DNA of 26,230 nt from RGIG9115 sp045649825 (GCA_045649825.1 JAZRQO010000018.1:1-26230), one strand, 5' to 3'. Counted from the first letter of the stretch, positions 1 to 7,406 are shown. Made by a program: numbers and translations. The notes: generated by a model from the letters alone, not told the origin.

Positions 1-222
<222 letters not shown>

Positions 223-397
223 TTGTTATATGAAGCTTTTAAGCTTTATATACACGATTGTTTGTTAGCTCATTTTACTAACTCTGACATTTTGTTTCGT
301 TATTCCGAATACTGTCATAAAAAACTCAAATTTTCCGACAAGTTTCGCACTGTTTATTTTTCAATGTACAACTGCTGTTTTTAAAGACAGCTTGATT
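223..397 (-). other. rRNA operon leader (transcribed spacer before 16S)
   Basis: About 175 nt lie between the proximal rRNA promoter and the 16S 5' end. Reading leftward, the leader starts with a small hairpin (GCTGT/ACAGC, 374-391) whose loop holds CTTTAAAA, similar to the boxA core of rRNA antitermination leaders (inference). It is followed by GTACATTGAAAA and then by two AAGCTT boxes near 233-246, just before the 16S, which could join the processing stalk. No credible gene lies here. Confidence 0.6.
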
Positions 398-426
398 ATT
401 CTAACACAACATAATTATTTTGTCAA
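398..426 (-). promoter_or_regulatory. rRNA operon promoter, proximal
   Basis: On the minus strand: -35 TTGACA (421-426), exactly 17 bp, -10 TAGAAT (398-403). The region upstream is strongly A/T-rich, as expected for an UP element. Transcription would begin near 391, about 170 nt before the 16S. Confidence 0.88.
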
Positions 427-464
427 GTACTTTTTTGAAATTTTTTAAGAATTTTTAAAAGTAC
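427..464. repeat. 8-bp inverted repeat abutting the proximal rRNA promoter
   Basis: GTACTTTT (427-434) and AAAAGTAC (457-464) are perfect inverted copies separated by 22 A/T-rich bases, directly upstream of the proximal -35 box. It could be part of the UP element, an operator, or an RNA hairpin in transcripts from the distal promoter. The function is unknown. Confidence 0.4.
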
Positions 465-481
465 ATAATTCTGTTATGTTT

Positions 482-502
482 CTGTCACATTATCGGTGAC
501 AG
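482..502. repeat. Hairpin at the start of the distal rRNA transcript
   Basis: CTGTCAC (482-488) and GTGACAG (496-502) form a perfect 7-bp inverted repeat with a 7-nt loop. It begins about 8 bp after the distal -10 box, so it would sit at the very 5' end of the distal transcript, or act as a DNA operator. There is no U-tract, so it is not a simple terminator. Confidence 0.5.
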
Positions 503-509
503 CTTGTTT

Positions 510-538
510 AGTATATCACAGGTTTTCCCCTCTGTCAA
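510..538 (-). promoter_or_regulatory. rRNA operon promoter, distal
   Basis: On the minus strand: -35 TTGACA (533-538), 17 bp, -10 TATACT (510-515). With the proximal promoter it makes a tandem pair 112 bp apart, the usual arrangement for rRNA operons. The stretch from here to about 706 holds A/T-rich DNA and no gene I can support. Confidence 0.87.
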
Positions 539-706
539 CATTTTTTTCTTTATTTTTTAAGGTTTGAATGTTTTGTACAACTAAAATCCGCTTTTTAACA
601 AAAAGTGTTATGCAATTAGTTCAACAAATCACATTCTACGAGGATATTACCCCTGTTTAAATAGCTATTATGATATTTTTCCTGTTATTGCCGATATTAT
701 TCATAC

Positions 707-735
707 AAAAACCGGAATGCCTTTGACATCCCGGT
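707..735 (-). terminator. Rho-independent terminator of the cyclophilin gene
   Basis: On the minus strand a 9-bp stem (ACCGGGATG / CATTCCGGT, one G-U pair) with a 7-nt loop is followed directly by five T residues. It starts 8 bp after the cyclophilin stop codon. Confidence 0.85.
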
Positions 736-743
736 ATATGCTT

Positions 744-1448
744 TTATTCTGTTCTGATTGTTATTGAATTAATAATAGGTTGTTCTTCTGCAGGAATTGT
801 TCCGTTATTATCTGTAGGCTTTGCATCTGTACAGATTTTATCTACTATTTCAATACCCTCGGTTACTGTACCGAATCCTGCATAGTCACCGTCTAAGAAT
901 ATGCTGTCCTGATGCACGATAAAGAACTGTGAGCTTGCACTGTCAACCGCCATCGAGCGCGCCATTGAGATAGTACCTCTTGTGTGTGAAATGGGGTTAT
1001 CGTGGCCATTTGATGTGAACTCACCAACGATTTTATTTTCTGAACCGCCCATACCTGTTCCGAGAGGATCGCCACCCTGCATCATAAACCCTTCCATAAT
1101 TCTGTGAAGAGTAAGACCGTTATAGAAGCCGCTGTTTGCTAGCTCTACAAAGTTTGCACAGGTGATGGGGGCTGCTGCCTGGTCAAGCTTAACAGTGATT
1201 TTACCGTAATCCTTCATATCTATATCTGCATAGTATGTGAGGGAATCGTCAAGGGGTGCAGGAGTATATGTGGTTGTTTGCTCCTGAACGGGAGTATTTT
1301 CTGTATTTGACGAAGAAGTGGCAGTATTTTCTGCCTTCTTATCGGTTTCAGAGAACAGAAGAACAATTGCAATGAGTGCTACAATAATAACTCCCACCAC
1401 ACATGCATATATAATGCCTTTTTTATCAGTTGATTTTTTGTTTGCCAT
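744..1448 (-). CDS. Membrane-anchored cyclophilin-type peptidyl-prolyl isomerase
   Basis: This is a 234-residue protein with a lysine-rich N-terminus, one membrane segment (about residues 12-32, IIYACVVGVIIVALIAIVLL), a Ser/Thr/Gln-rich linker, and a cyclophilin domain from about residue 70 to the end. The catalytic signature is present: LHRIMEGFMMQGGD with the key Arg, and SSQFFIVHQD. The Trp of the cyclosporin site is replaced (IFLDGDYAGFG), as is common in bacterial cyclophilins. It should catalyse Xaa-Pro isomerisation outside the membrane, assisting folding of exported proteins. The ATG at 1448 is chosen because AGGTG lies 6 nt upstream; a GTG at 1457 would overlap that site. The gene is monocistronic with its own promoter and terminator, and divergent from the stalk-domain gene. 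Confidence 0.93.
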   Translation of the reverse strand: MANKKSTDKKGIIYACVVGVIIVALIAIVLLFSETDKKAENTATSSSNTENTPVQEQTTTYTPAPLDDSLTYYADIDMKDYGKITVKLDQAAAPITCANFVELANSGFYNGLTLHRIMEGFMMQGGDPLGTGMGGSENKIVGEFTSNGHDNPISHTRGTISMARSMAVDSASSQFFIVHQDSIFLDGDYAGFGTVTEGIEIVDKICTDAKPTDNNGTIPAEEQPIINSITIRTE

Positions 1449-1483
1449 TTTTTTCACCTTTTCTCACTTTATTTTACCTTGGT

Positions 1484-1512
1484 ATGATAACACATATGTT
1501 CAGATATGTCAA
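1484..1512 (-). promoter_or_regulatory. Sigma-A promoter of the cyclophilin gene
   Basis: On the minus strand: TTGACA (1507-1512), 17 bp, TATCAT (1484-1489). The predicted start near 1477 gives a leader of about 30 nt. Confidence 0.85.
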
Positions 1513-1551
1513 TGAATTTTTTATGAACAAATTAACCTGCAATCCAAAACA

Positions 1552-1580
1552 TTGACTTTTTCCTTATTATATTATATAAT
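1552..1580 (+). promoter_or_regulatory. Sigma-A promoter of the stalk-domain gene
   Basis: TTGACT (1552-1557), 17 bp, TATAAT (1575-1580). The start would be near 1587. AAGGAG (1596-1601) serves the ATG at 1611. It is divergent from the cyclophilin promoter, with about 40 bp between the -35 boxes. Confidence 0.88.
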
Positions 1581-1610
1581 GAACCTACTATAAATAAGGA
1601 GTGACAGTTT

Positions 1611-3302
1611 ATGAAAAAAGTATTATTTGCAGCATTAGGATTAATTATTGCCTTACATATTAATGCATACGCCGCTATAGGTGACATTGCAGGGAATATT
1701 TATTCCACCGATATTCTGACAGAGATTGACGGCGTTCCCATAGGTGGGTATGCGGTGGAAGGTGAAACCATGATTGCCCTTGAGGATTTGAGGGAGTACG
1801 GATTTAATGTATATTATAATGATAATGTAAGAACTCTGTTTGTTACAAAAGCCAATCAACCAACAGAAGATTTTAGCCCCAAAATTGAGCGTGGCACTGT
1901 AGGTAAAATGGTTGGTCACTACTATGAAACAGATATTGTGGCGTATGTTAACAGTATCAAGGTTCCAACCTATGCGATTGACGGGAAATTAGTTATATCG
2001 GTTGAACAGCTTGCAAAATGGACAGGAAGCGCACAAATTCTTGCATATGTACCCGAGGGCGAATTTTTTGCACCTAAGTTCTTTTTTGAAGATGCATATT
2101 ATATGACATACCAATATGACGACTCAAAAAGACTGCTTTCACTTACAACCGTTCCCCACAGCAGCCTCAACAGAGAGTCGGTTGGAGAACTATGGCTTGG
2201 TATGAATTCACCCTGGAGAGTGCTAAGAGAGTGTATGCTTCACAACGAAAAGTACATTTATCTTTCAAAAACGCTTGGCGGAATAATGGGCGGACCTGCC
2301 AAATACAGAAAAATCATTTGTGAAAACGGGATGGTGCTTGACGCACTTCAATACATACGAGCTTATGGATTACACAGCCATATGAATACATATACAGAAA
2401 TTTATAGTCCTGTTTTCTCAATTGACGGGGAATCACTGTACTTTGTTCATAAGTTCAACGGAGGGCAGGATTACAAGCAGCTCAACATCTCAAACGGTCA
2501 CATCAAACCCCTTGAGGAAGCAGACTACAAAGCAGCCGCAAACCACATCAAAAAAAGCGACTACGAAATTTATATAGATGATATAAAGCTTCCATTATAT
2601 AGCATAGGCGGCAGAGATTATGTTTGTGCCGAGGATATGCAGGTTTCAGGATTTACAGTTAATTTTGATGAGATTTCAAAGGCTCTCTGTATAGTTAACA
2701 ACGGCACAAAAAATTCTGACTATACAGTTTCTACCCTGCCAGAGGGCGAGGCAGTCCCTGCAGGAGAAGATATTACACTGTTTTTAAACGGCGGACACAC
2801 CGAGAAGCACAATATGTATTATTATGAAGGTGTATATTTATTACCCGTTGAAAGCTTTACTTATGATGAATATACCTATGGGCTTGGCACAATAAAATAT
2901 GTGTATGACATAAAAAACAAGAGAATAAATGCAAAAACATCAGAAGATACAAAGCTTGATTACGATTATGACGTATATGATTTAAGCCGCAAGCAATACC
3001 CTTATAAAGTATTTTATGACGAAAATGCAAAAGCAACATACGACTCAGGCGACGAATACGAAACACAGGTGGTGGCTTTTGAAAATGATGTATACATAAA
3101 AATAAGCAATTCTGTGATTCACGGAGTATCGGAGCAGTTAAAATGTTATTTGAAAAACAAAGGGATTAGTGACAGTGACGTGTTTAATGACAAACTTAGT
3201 TTTGAATATGACGGTGAATACATAACATATAAAATTGAAGGCACAGATTATATAAGATATAATGCTCTGAAGTTTGAATTTGAGATGTTGGTTGAGTTTT
3301 AA
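1611..3302 (+). CDS. Secreted protein with copper-amine-oxidase-N-like 'stalk' domains
   Basis: The protein has 563 residues and a clear signal peptide (MKKVLFAALGLIIALHINAYA). It contains repeated modules of the type 'short strand, I-D-G/V-x-I-x-x-Y-x-x-x-G, then ALEDL...YGF-x-V-x-x-x': about residues 37-85 (GVPIGGYAVEGETMIALEDLR), 105-145 (IKVPTYAIDGKLVISVEQL) and 320-370 (IKLPLYSIGGRDYVCAEDM). This matches the copper amine oxidase N-terminal 'stalk' family (PF07833), which is abundant in clostridial exported proteins and is not itself an enzyme. The middle and C-terminal parts are rich in Tyr and Asp and are not assigned. It is probably a cell-surface or secreted protein of unknown role. 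It is monocistronic, with its own promoter and a downstream palindrome. Confidence 0.75.
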   Translation: MKKVLFAALGLIIALHINAYAAIGDIAGNIYSTDILTEIDGVPIGGYAVEGETMIALEDLREYGFNVYYNDNVRTLFVTKANQPTEDFSPKIERGTVGKMVGHYYETDIVAYVNSIKVPTYAIDGKLVISVEQLAKWTGSAQILAYVPEGEFFAPKFFFEDAYYMTYQYDDSKRLLSLTTVPHSSLNRESVGELWLGMNSPWRVLRECMLHNEKYIYLSKTLGGIMGGPAKYRKIICENGMVLDALQYIRAYGLHSHMNTYTEIYSPVFSIDGESLYFVHKFNGGQDYKQLNISNGHIKPLEEADYKAAANHIKKSDYEIYIDDIKLPLYSIGGRDYVCAEDMQVSGFTVNFDEISKALCIVNNGTKNSDYTVSTLPEGEAVPAGEDITLFLNGGHTEKHNMYYYEGVYLLPVESFTYDEYTYGLGTIKYVYDIKNKRINAKTSEDTKLDYDYDVYDLSRKQYPYKVFYDENAKATYDSGDEYETQVVAFENDVYIKISNSVIHGVSEQLKCYLKNKGISDSDVFNDKLSFEYDGEYITYKIEGTDYIRYNALKFEFEMLVEF

Positions 3303-3323
3303 TTTTAATGAAGCATCCCTTAT

Positions 3324-3394
3324 TGTTGCAACAGCAACACTTCATTAGCGAAGCGTCTTCATTGTCACAGACAACTTAATGTTCCGCAGGAACA
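3324..3394 (+). repeat. Array of four mini-hairpins with 'cttcatt'-like linkers
   Basis: Four short palindromes follow the stalk gene, spaced 17-20 bp centre to centre. They are TGTTGC-aaca-GCAACA (3324-3339), a degenerate unit centred on GCGAAGC (about 3347-3355), TTGTC-aca-GACAA (3362-3374) and TGTTCC-gca-GGAACA (3380-3394). The linkers are variants of one word (acttcatt, cttcatt, acttaat, actgcatt). The stem sequences differ but the architecture is conserved, so this looks like a repeat family in which pairing rather than sequence is maintained. It is not a CRISPR, because it has no conserved repeat and no unique spacers. Confidence 0.7.
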
Positions 3395-3402
3395 CTGCAT
3401 TG

Positions 3403-3434
3403 AAAAAAGCACTTGCAATTGCAAGTGCTTTTTT
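3403..3434. terminator. Perfect 32-bp palindrome, bidirectional terminator
   Basis: The two 16-bp arms (3403-3418 and 3419-3434) are exact inverted copies. They begin with six A and end with six T around GCACTTGCAA, so either RNA strand forms a GC-containing stem followed by U residues. It ends the stalk-domain transcript about 100 bp after its stop. It could also stop leftward read-through past the tRNA-Asp terminator. Confidence 0.8.
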
Positions 3435-3498
3435 CTGGAAGAGCCGAATGGTTTAGATGCAACCTAATTATAGTTATTCTTCACCGTATTTTATCAAA

Positions 3499-3524
3499 GC
3501 AAACTCGCCAAAGAGCGAGTTTGC
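3499..3524. repeat. 10-bp inverted repeat in non-coding DNA
   Basis: GCAAACTCGC (3499-3508) and GCGAGTTTGC (3515-3524) form a perfect 10-bp stem with a 6-nt loop. There is no U-tract on either side. It lies in a gene-free stretch (3440-3620) that also holds scattered words such as TTACCTATTC (3528-3537), inverted at 3607-3616. This looks like decayed repeat DNA. Confidence 0.55.
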
Positions 3525-3562
3525 ACCTTACCTATTCCTTGTTAACTATTACTTATTACTTC

Positions 3563-3655
3563 CCAAAAATCCGTACACCAATGAATTTTAAGGAATAGTG
3601 AAGAGTGAATAGGTAATAAGAAAAAATCCGCTCACTTTCGTGTACGGATTTTTGG
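3563..3655. repeat. 16-bp inverted copy of the tRNA-Asp 3' junction
   Basis: The 16 bases at 3563-3578 (CCAAAAATCCGTACAC) are the exact reverse complement of 3640-3655. The right copy covers the CCA end of tRNA-Asp and the first arm of its terminator. The left copy stands alone 61 bp away. Only the three CCA bases of the tRNA are included and the orientation is inverted, so it does not behave like an integrase attachment duplication. Confidence 0.7.
3621..3653 (-). terminator. Terminator of tRNA-Asp
   Basis: On the minus strand AAAAATCCG pairs with CGGATTTTT. A nested CAC-GAAA-GTG tetraloop caps the stem, and the transcript ends in six U. It starts immediately at the CCA end of the tRNA. Confidence 0.8.
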
Positions 3656-3729
3656 CGACCCGGATGGGGCTCGAACCCACGACCTCTAGCGTGACAGGCT
3701 AGCGTTCTAACCAACTGAACTACCGGGCC
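3653..3729 (-). tRNA. tRNA-Asp (anticodon GTC)
   Basis: On the minus strand the 77-nt gene folds as a full cloverleaf. The acceptor is GGCCCGG / CCGGGTC, the D-arm contains AGTTGGTT, the anticodon stem is CTAGC / GCTAG around loop CTGTCAC (anticodon GTC, 3693-3695 on the plus strand), and the T-arm contains GGTTCGAGCC. The discriminator is G and the CCA end is encoded. It is a single-gene transcription unit with its own promoter and terminator. Confidence 0.97.
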
Positions 3730-3747
3730 AAAAATTAATTCTTGATT

Positions 3748-3776
3748 ATGATAACACAAAAAGAAGGTTTTGTCAA
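3748..3776 (-). promoter_or_regulatory. Sigma-A promoter of tRNA-Asp
   Basis: On the minus strand: TTGACA (3771-3776), 17 bp, TATCAT (3748-3753). The predicted start is near 3741, about 12 nt before the mature tRNA 5' end. Confidence 0.87.
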
Positions 3777-3798
3777 TACATATTATGAAAAAATGTAG

Positions 3799-3841
3799 AT
3801 AAATGAAAAATCAAGGACATAATCCTTGATTTTTCATTTAT
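3799..3841 (-). terminator. Terminator of the cdaA-ileS operon
   Basis: A perfect 19-bp inverted repeat (3799-3817 and 3823-3841) with a 5-nt loop starts 5 bp after the ileS stop. The core TCAAGGA/TCCTTGA is flanked by A-runs on one side and T-runs on the other, so it is A/T-symmetric and can work in both directions. Confidence 0.87.
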
Positions 3842-3846
3842 ACAGA

Positions 3847-6800
3847 TTATTTTACTTTTTCAACACCGAGCATTACAGTTTCGCCGTTTATGTTCCATTC
3901 CTTTGTATAGGAAAGAGCACTGTTTGTTATATCATCTGCAAGAACTTCTTCCTTAACAAGCTCTGCATTTTCAGAAACAACCGCTGAGAGCATATCATTT
4001 CCGCTGATTGAGAGAATGATATGGTCCATAACCTCAAAGCCTGCTTCTTTACGCATTGTCTGAACCTTGCTCACGATTTCACGGAGAAGTCCTTCATTGA
4101 TAAGCTCGGGTGTGAGGTTTGTGTCAAGCACAACAGTTATTCCGTTTTCGGAAGCAGCTTCAAAGCCTTCCTTCTGAGCTGATTCAACAAGAAGGTCCTC
4201 AGAAGTTAGAGCCTCGGCTACACCTTCAACCGTAATTGTAAGCGTGCCTTTTGAATTAAGCTCATCCATAGCTTCGTTTCCGTCGAGGCTTGCCAGAATT
4301 TCTCTTACCGCATTTATATTCTTTCCGAAACGTCTGCCGAGAGTTTTAAGCTGAGGCTTAAAGCTGTAAGAAGTGAAGTCACGCACATTATCGGTGAACT
4401 CAATTTCTTTTACATTAAGCTCGTCTTTTATAATTTCCGCATACATTTCATCAAGAGTGTCTGCCTTAACGTACATTTTTCCGATAGGCTGACGGTTTTT
4501 GATGTTTGCACTGTTTCTTGCACTTCTGCCGAGAACAACAATTTCAAGAACCTGTTCCATTTTGCTTTCAAGCTCTGCATCTATGAAGCTTTCGTCATAA
4601 GACGGGAAGTCGCAAAGATGAACACTTTCGGGAGCGTTCTTATCAACTGAGCATACAAGGTTTCTGTAAATATCCTCTGCCATAAATGGGATCATAGGTG
4701 CCGAAATCTTTGCAAGAGTTACAAGTGCAGTATAAAGTGTCATATACGCATTTACCTTGCTTTCGGGCATATCCTTAAGCCAGAAGCGTGTTCTTGAACG
4801 GCGTACATACCAGTTTGAAAGCTCGTCTACGAAGTTGTCAAGCACTCTTGTAGTTTCAGTAATCTTATAGTTTGCAAGATTTTCGTCAACTGTTTTAACA
4901 ACAGTATTGAGTTTTGAAAGAAGCCACTTATCCATTGGTGCAAGCGTTTCTTTATCAAGAGTGTACTTTGTGGGATCGAAATTGTCGATATTTGCATAGA
5001 GTACAAAGAATGCATATGTGTTCCAAAGAGTACCCATAAACTTTCTCTGGCCTTCAACTACTGCATCCTTATGGAATCGGTTGGGAAGCCAGGGTGCTGA
5101 GTTTGAATAGAAATACCATCTGATTGCATCGGCACCGAACTCGGTAAGTGCATCAATGGGATCTACCGCATTACCCTTGGACTTTGACATCTTCTGCCCG
5201 TTTTCGTCCTGTACGTGGCCAAGAACTATTACGTTCTTATATGGTGCTTTATCGAAAATAAGGGTTGAAATTGCAAGAAGTGAATAGAACCAACCTCTCG
5301 TCTGGTCAACTGCCTCACTGATAAAGTCTGCAGGGAAGTTTTCTTCGAAAATTTCTTTATTCTCAAACGGATAATGCCACTGAGCAAAGGGCATTGCACC
5401 TGAGTCAAACCAGCAGTCAATAACTTCGGGGACTCTGTGCATTTCCTTACCACATTCGGGACACTTGATTGTTACTGCATCTATGAACGGGCGGTGAAGC
5501 TCAATATCGTCGGGGCAATTGTCGGACATAGACTTCAGTTCTTCAATAGAACCGATTGCATGACGGTGGCCGCAGTCACATTCCCAGATATTAAGAGGAG
5601 TACCCCAATAACGGTTACGGCTGATACCCCAGTCCTGCACATTTTCAAGCCATGCTCCGAATCTGCCTTCACCGATTGTTTTGGGCATCCAGTTAATTGT
5701 GTTATTATTCTTTATAAGTTTATCCTTAACCTCTGTCATCTTAACAAACCATGACTCACGTGCATAGTAGATAAGAGGAGTGTCACATCTCCAGCAATGG
5801 GGATAGCTATGCTCAAACTTTGGAGCATCATAGAGAAGGCCTCTCTTTTCCAGGTCTTCCAAAATCGGCATGTCTGCCTGCTTTACAAATGTACCTGCCC
5901 AGGGGGTTTCTGCAGACATTTCACCCTTTTCGGTTACAAGCTGAACAAAAGCAATGTCGTATTTTCTGCCCACTCTTGCGTCATCTTCACCGAACGCAGG
6001 TGCCTGATGAACAACGCCTGTACCATCGGTAAGAGTTACATAATCGTCACAAACAACTACGTGGGAAAGCTTATGCTGCTTTTCACAGATGGGCTTTACA
6101 AAATCGTAAAGAGGTTCATATTCCTTGAATTCAAGGTCTTTACCTACATATGTTTCAACAACCTCGTATGCAGGCTTGTCTTCTCCTCCGAGACGTCCGA
6201 GAACTGTATCGAGAAGGGCCTCTGCCATATAGTAAACATTTCCGTCTGCAGCTTTTACCTTTGCATAGGTTTCTTTAGGATTAACACAAAGAGCCACGTT
6301 TGAAGGAAGTGTCCAGGGCGTGGTTGTCCATGCAAGAATAAACGCCTCTTCTCCCTTAACCTTGAAGCGTACAATTGCCGAACGCTCCTTTACATCTTTA
6401 TAGCCCTGTGCAACCTCGTGGGATGAAAGAGGTGTTCCGCAACGTGGGCAATAGGGCACTACCTTATATCCCTTATAGAGCAAACCTTTTTCCCAAATCT
6501 GCTTAAGTGCCCACCATTCAGATTCGATAAATTCGTTATGGTATGTTACGTAAGGGTCGTCCATATCTGCCCAGAAGCCTACTATACCTGAGAAATCTTC
6601 CCACATACCCTTGTACTTCCACACGCTTTCCTTACATTTTTCAATAAAAGGCTCAAGACCGTATTCTTCTATCTGCTCCTTACCGTCAAGACCGAGAAGC
6701 TTTTCAACCTCAAGCTCAACAGGAAGCCCGTGAGTATCCCATCCTGCCTTACGAAGCACCTTATAGCCCTTCATTGTGCGGTAACGGGGAATCATATCTT

Positions 6801-6999
6801 TTATAACACGTGTGAGCACGTGACCGATATGAGGCTTACCGTTAGCCGTAGGAGGTCCGTCATAGAAGGTATATGTTTCACCCTCTTTTCGCTCGTCTAT
6901 ACTTTTTTCGAAAATTCCGTTCTTCTTCCAAAAATCAAGAACTTCCCTTTCACGTTCAACAAAATTGAGGTCAGTCGATACTTTTTTATACATTGCCAT
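3847..6999 (-). CDS. ileS: Isoleucyl-tRNA synthetase (long, type-2-like)
   Basis: The protein has 1050 residues and is a cytoplasmic class I synthetase that charges tRNA-Ile. The HIGH motif is PHIGH at residues 56-60 and KMSKS is at 603-607. The editing domain lies between them (AWTTTPWTLPSNVAL). Zinc-type Cys pairs are seen in CPRCGTPLSSHE (about residue 183), CDCGHRH and CPECGKEM. The anticodon-binding domain holds the WYVRRSRTRFW block, and a long C-terminal extension follows. The length and the N-terminal DLNFVEREREVLDFWKKNGIFEKS fit the roughly 1,035-1,050-residue form of clostridia rather than the roughly 920-residue Bacillus form. The ATG at 6999 has GAGAGG 5 nt upstream, overlapping the divIVA stop. 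No T-box leader is present because the gene follows divIVA by 9 bp. Confidence 0.98.
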   Translation of the reverse strand: MAMYKKVSTDLNFVEREREVLDFWKKNGIFEKSIDERKEGETYTFYDGPPTANGKPHIGHVLTRVIKDMIPRYRTMKGYKVLRKAGWDTHGLPVELEVEKLLGLDGKEQIEEYGLEPFIEKCKESVWKYKGMWEDFSGIVGFWADMDDPYVTYHNEFIESEWWALKQIWEKGLLYKGYKVVPYCPRCGTPLSSHEVAQGYKDVKERSAIVRFKVKGEEAFILAWTTTPWTLPSNVALCVNPKETYAKVKAADGNVYYMAEALLDTVLGRLGGEDKPAYEVVETYVGKDLEFKEYEPLYDFVKPICEKQHKLSHVVVCDDYVTLTDGTGVVHQAPAFGEDDARVGRKYDIAFVQLVTEKGEMSAETPWAGTFVKQADMPILEDLEKRGLLYDAPKFEHSYPHCWRCDTPLIYYARESWFVKMTEVKDKLIKNNNTINWMPKTIGEGRFGAWLENVQDWGISRNRYWGTPLNIWECDCGHRHAIGSIEELKSMSDNCPDDIELHRPFIDAVTIKCPECGKEMHRVPEVIDCWFDSGAMPFAQWHYPFENKEIFEENFPADFISEAVDQTRGWFYSLLAISTLIFDKAPYKNVIVLGHVQDENGQKMSKSKGNAVDPIDALTEFGADAIRWYFYSNSAPWLPNRFHKDAVVEGQRKFMGTLWNTYAFFVLYANIDNFDPTKYTLDKETLAPMDKWLLSKLNTVVKTVDENLANYKITETTRVLDNFVDELSNWYVRRSRTRFWLKDMPESKVNAYMTLYTALVTLAKISAPMIPFMAEDIYRNLVCSVDKNAPESVHLCDFPSYDESFIDAELESKMEQVLEIVVLGRSARNSANIKNRQPIGKMYVKADTLDEMYAEIIKDELNVKEIEFTDNVRDFTSYSFKPQLKTLGRRFGKNINAVREILASLDGNEAMDELNSKGTLTITVEGVAEALTSEDLLVESAQKEGFEAASENGITVVLDTNLTPELINEGLLREIVSKVQTMRKEAGFEVMDHIILSISGNDMLSAVVSENAELVKEEVLADDITNSALSYTKEWNINGETVMLGVEKVK

Positions 7000-7008
7000 T
7001 CAATCCTC

Positions 7009-7392
7009 TCAAATATTATCTATCTTTTCAAGAAATTCGGCACAAAGTGCCTTCATTCTGATTTTACTGCTTTCAATGTCTGCCGCAACCGTTTGCGTAC
7101 TGAGCTTTGCCTTTTGAATAATAGCCTCTGCCTCCAGCCGGGCATTCTTTTTCATTTCTTCGCACTGATAACGTGCAAGCTCAAGGGATTTTTCAACCTC
7201 GTCGCTCTTTGCCTTAAGGTGTGATACCTCGGCCTCCGCTGCTTCAAGCTTAGATGTAAGCTCCGCGTTGTCACGGTACAGCGTTTCAAAATCACGGATT
7301 ATCTCGTCCAGGAAATCATCAACCTGGTCCCTGTCGTACCCCCGCATTTTCACTTCAAACTCTTTGCTTTGCACATCTACGGGTTTTAACAT
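7009..7392 (-). CDS. divIVA: DivIVA-family polar/septal scaffold protein
   Basis: The protein has 127 residues. The N-terminus MLKPVDVQSKEFEVKMRGYDRDQVDDFLDEI matches the DivIVA membrane-binding and dimerisation domain, including the RGYD...VDDFLD signature. A long coiled coil follows (about residues 28-95, heptads rich in Glu/Leu/Ala), then a short C-terminal helix. The family binds negatively curved membrane at septa and poles and recruits division or envelope proteins. The ATG at 7392 is chosen because GGAG (7401-7404) lies 8 nt upstream; a TTG at 7410 would overlap the ylmH stop and destroy that site. It sits between ylmH and ileS in the conserved Gram-positive order. It is shorter than the 164-residue Bacillus protein. 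Confidence 0.95.
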   Translation of the reverse strand: MLKPVDVQSKEFEVKMRGYDRDQVDDFLDEIIRDFETLYRDNAELTSKLEAAEAEVSHLKAKSDEVEKSLELARYQCEEMKKNARLEAEAIIQKAKLSTQTVAADIESSKIRMKALCAEFLEKIDNI

Positions 7393-7406
7393 ATATAACA
7401 CTCCAT

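Noticed and set aside
3324..3434. CRISPR array
   Set aside because: The units have different stem sequences, 17-20 bp periods and no unique spacers of CRISPR length; no cas gene is present.
3563..3655. tRNA-associated attachment site of an integrated element
   Set aside because: The duplicate is inverted, contains only the three CCA bases of the tRNA, and no integrase or mobile cargo lies nearby.
3556..3759. 67-codon minus-strand frame with a GPVVQLVRTLACHARGRGFEPHPG-like peptide
   Set aside because: This is the well-known spurious translation of a tRNA gene; the interval is the tRNA-Asp and its terminator.
5797..6303. 168-codon plus-strand frame inside ileS, and similar frames at 5437-5754 and 6730-7224
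   Set aside because: They are antisense to well-conserved synthetase and divIVA sequence and have no ribosome site or known domain.
7000..7008. T-box leader for ileS
   Set aside because: Only 9 bp separate divIVA and ileS, so there is no room for a T-box; none was recognised before cdaA either.
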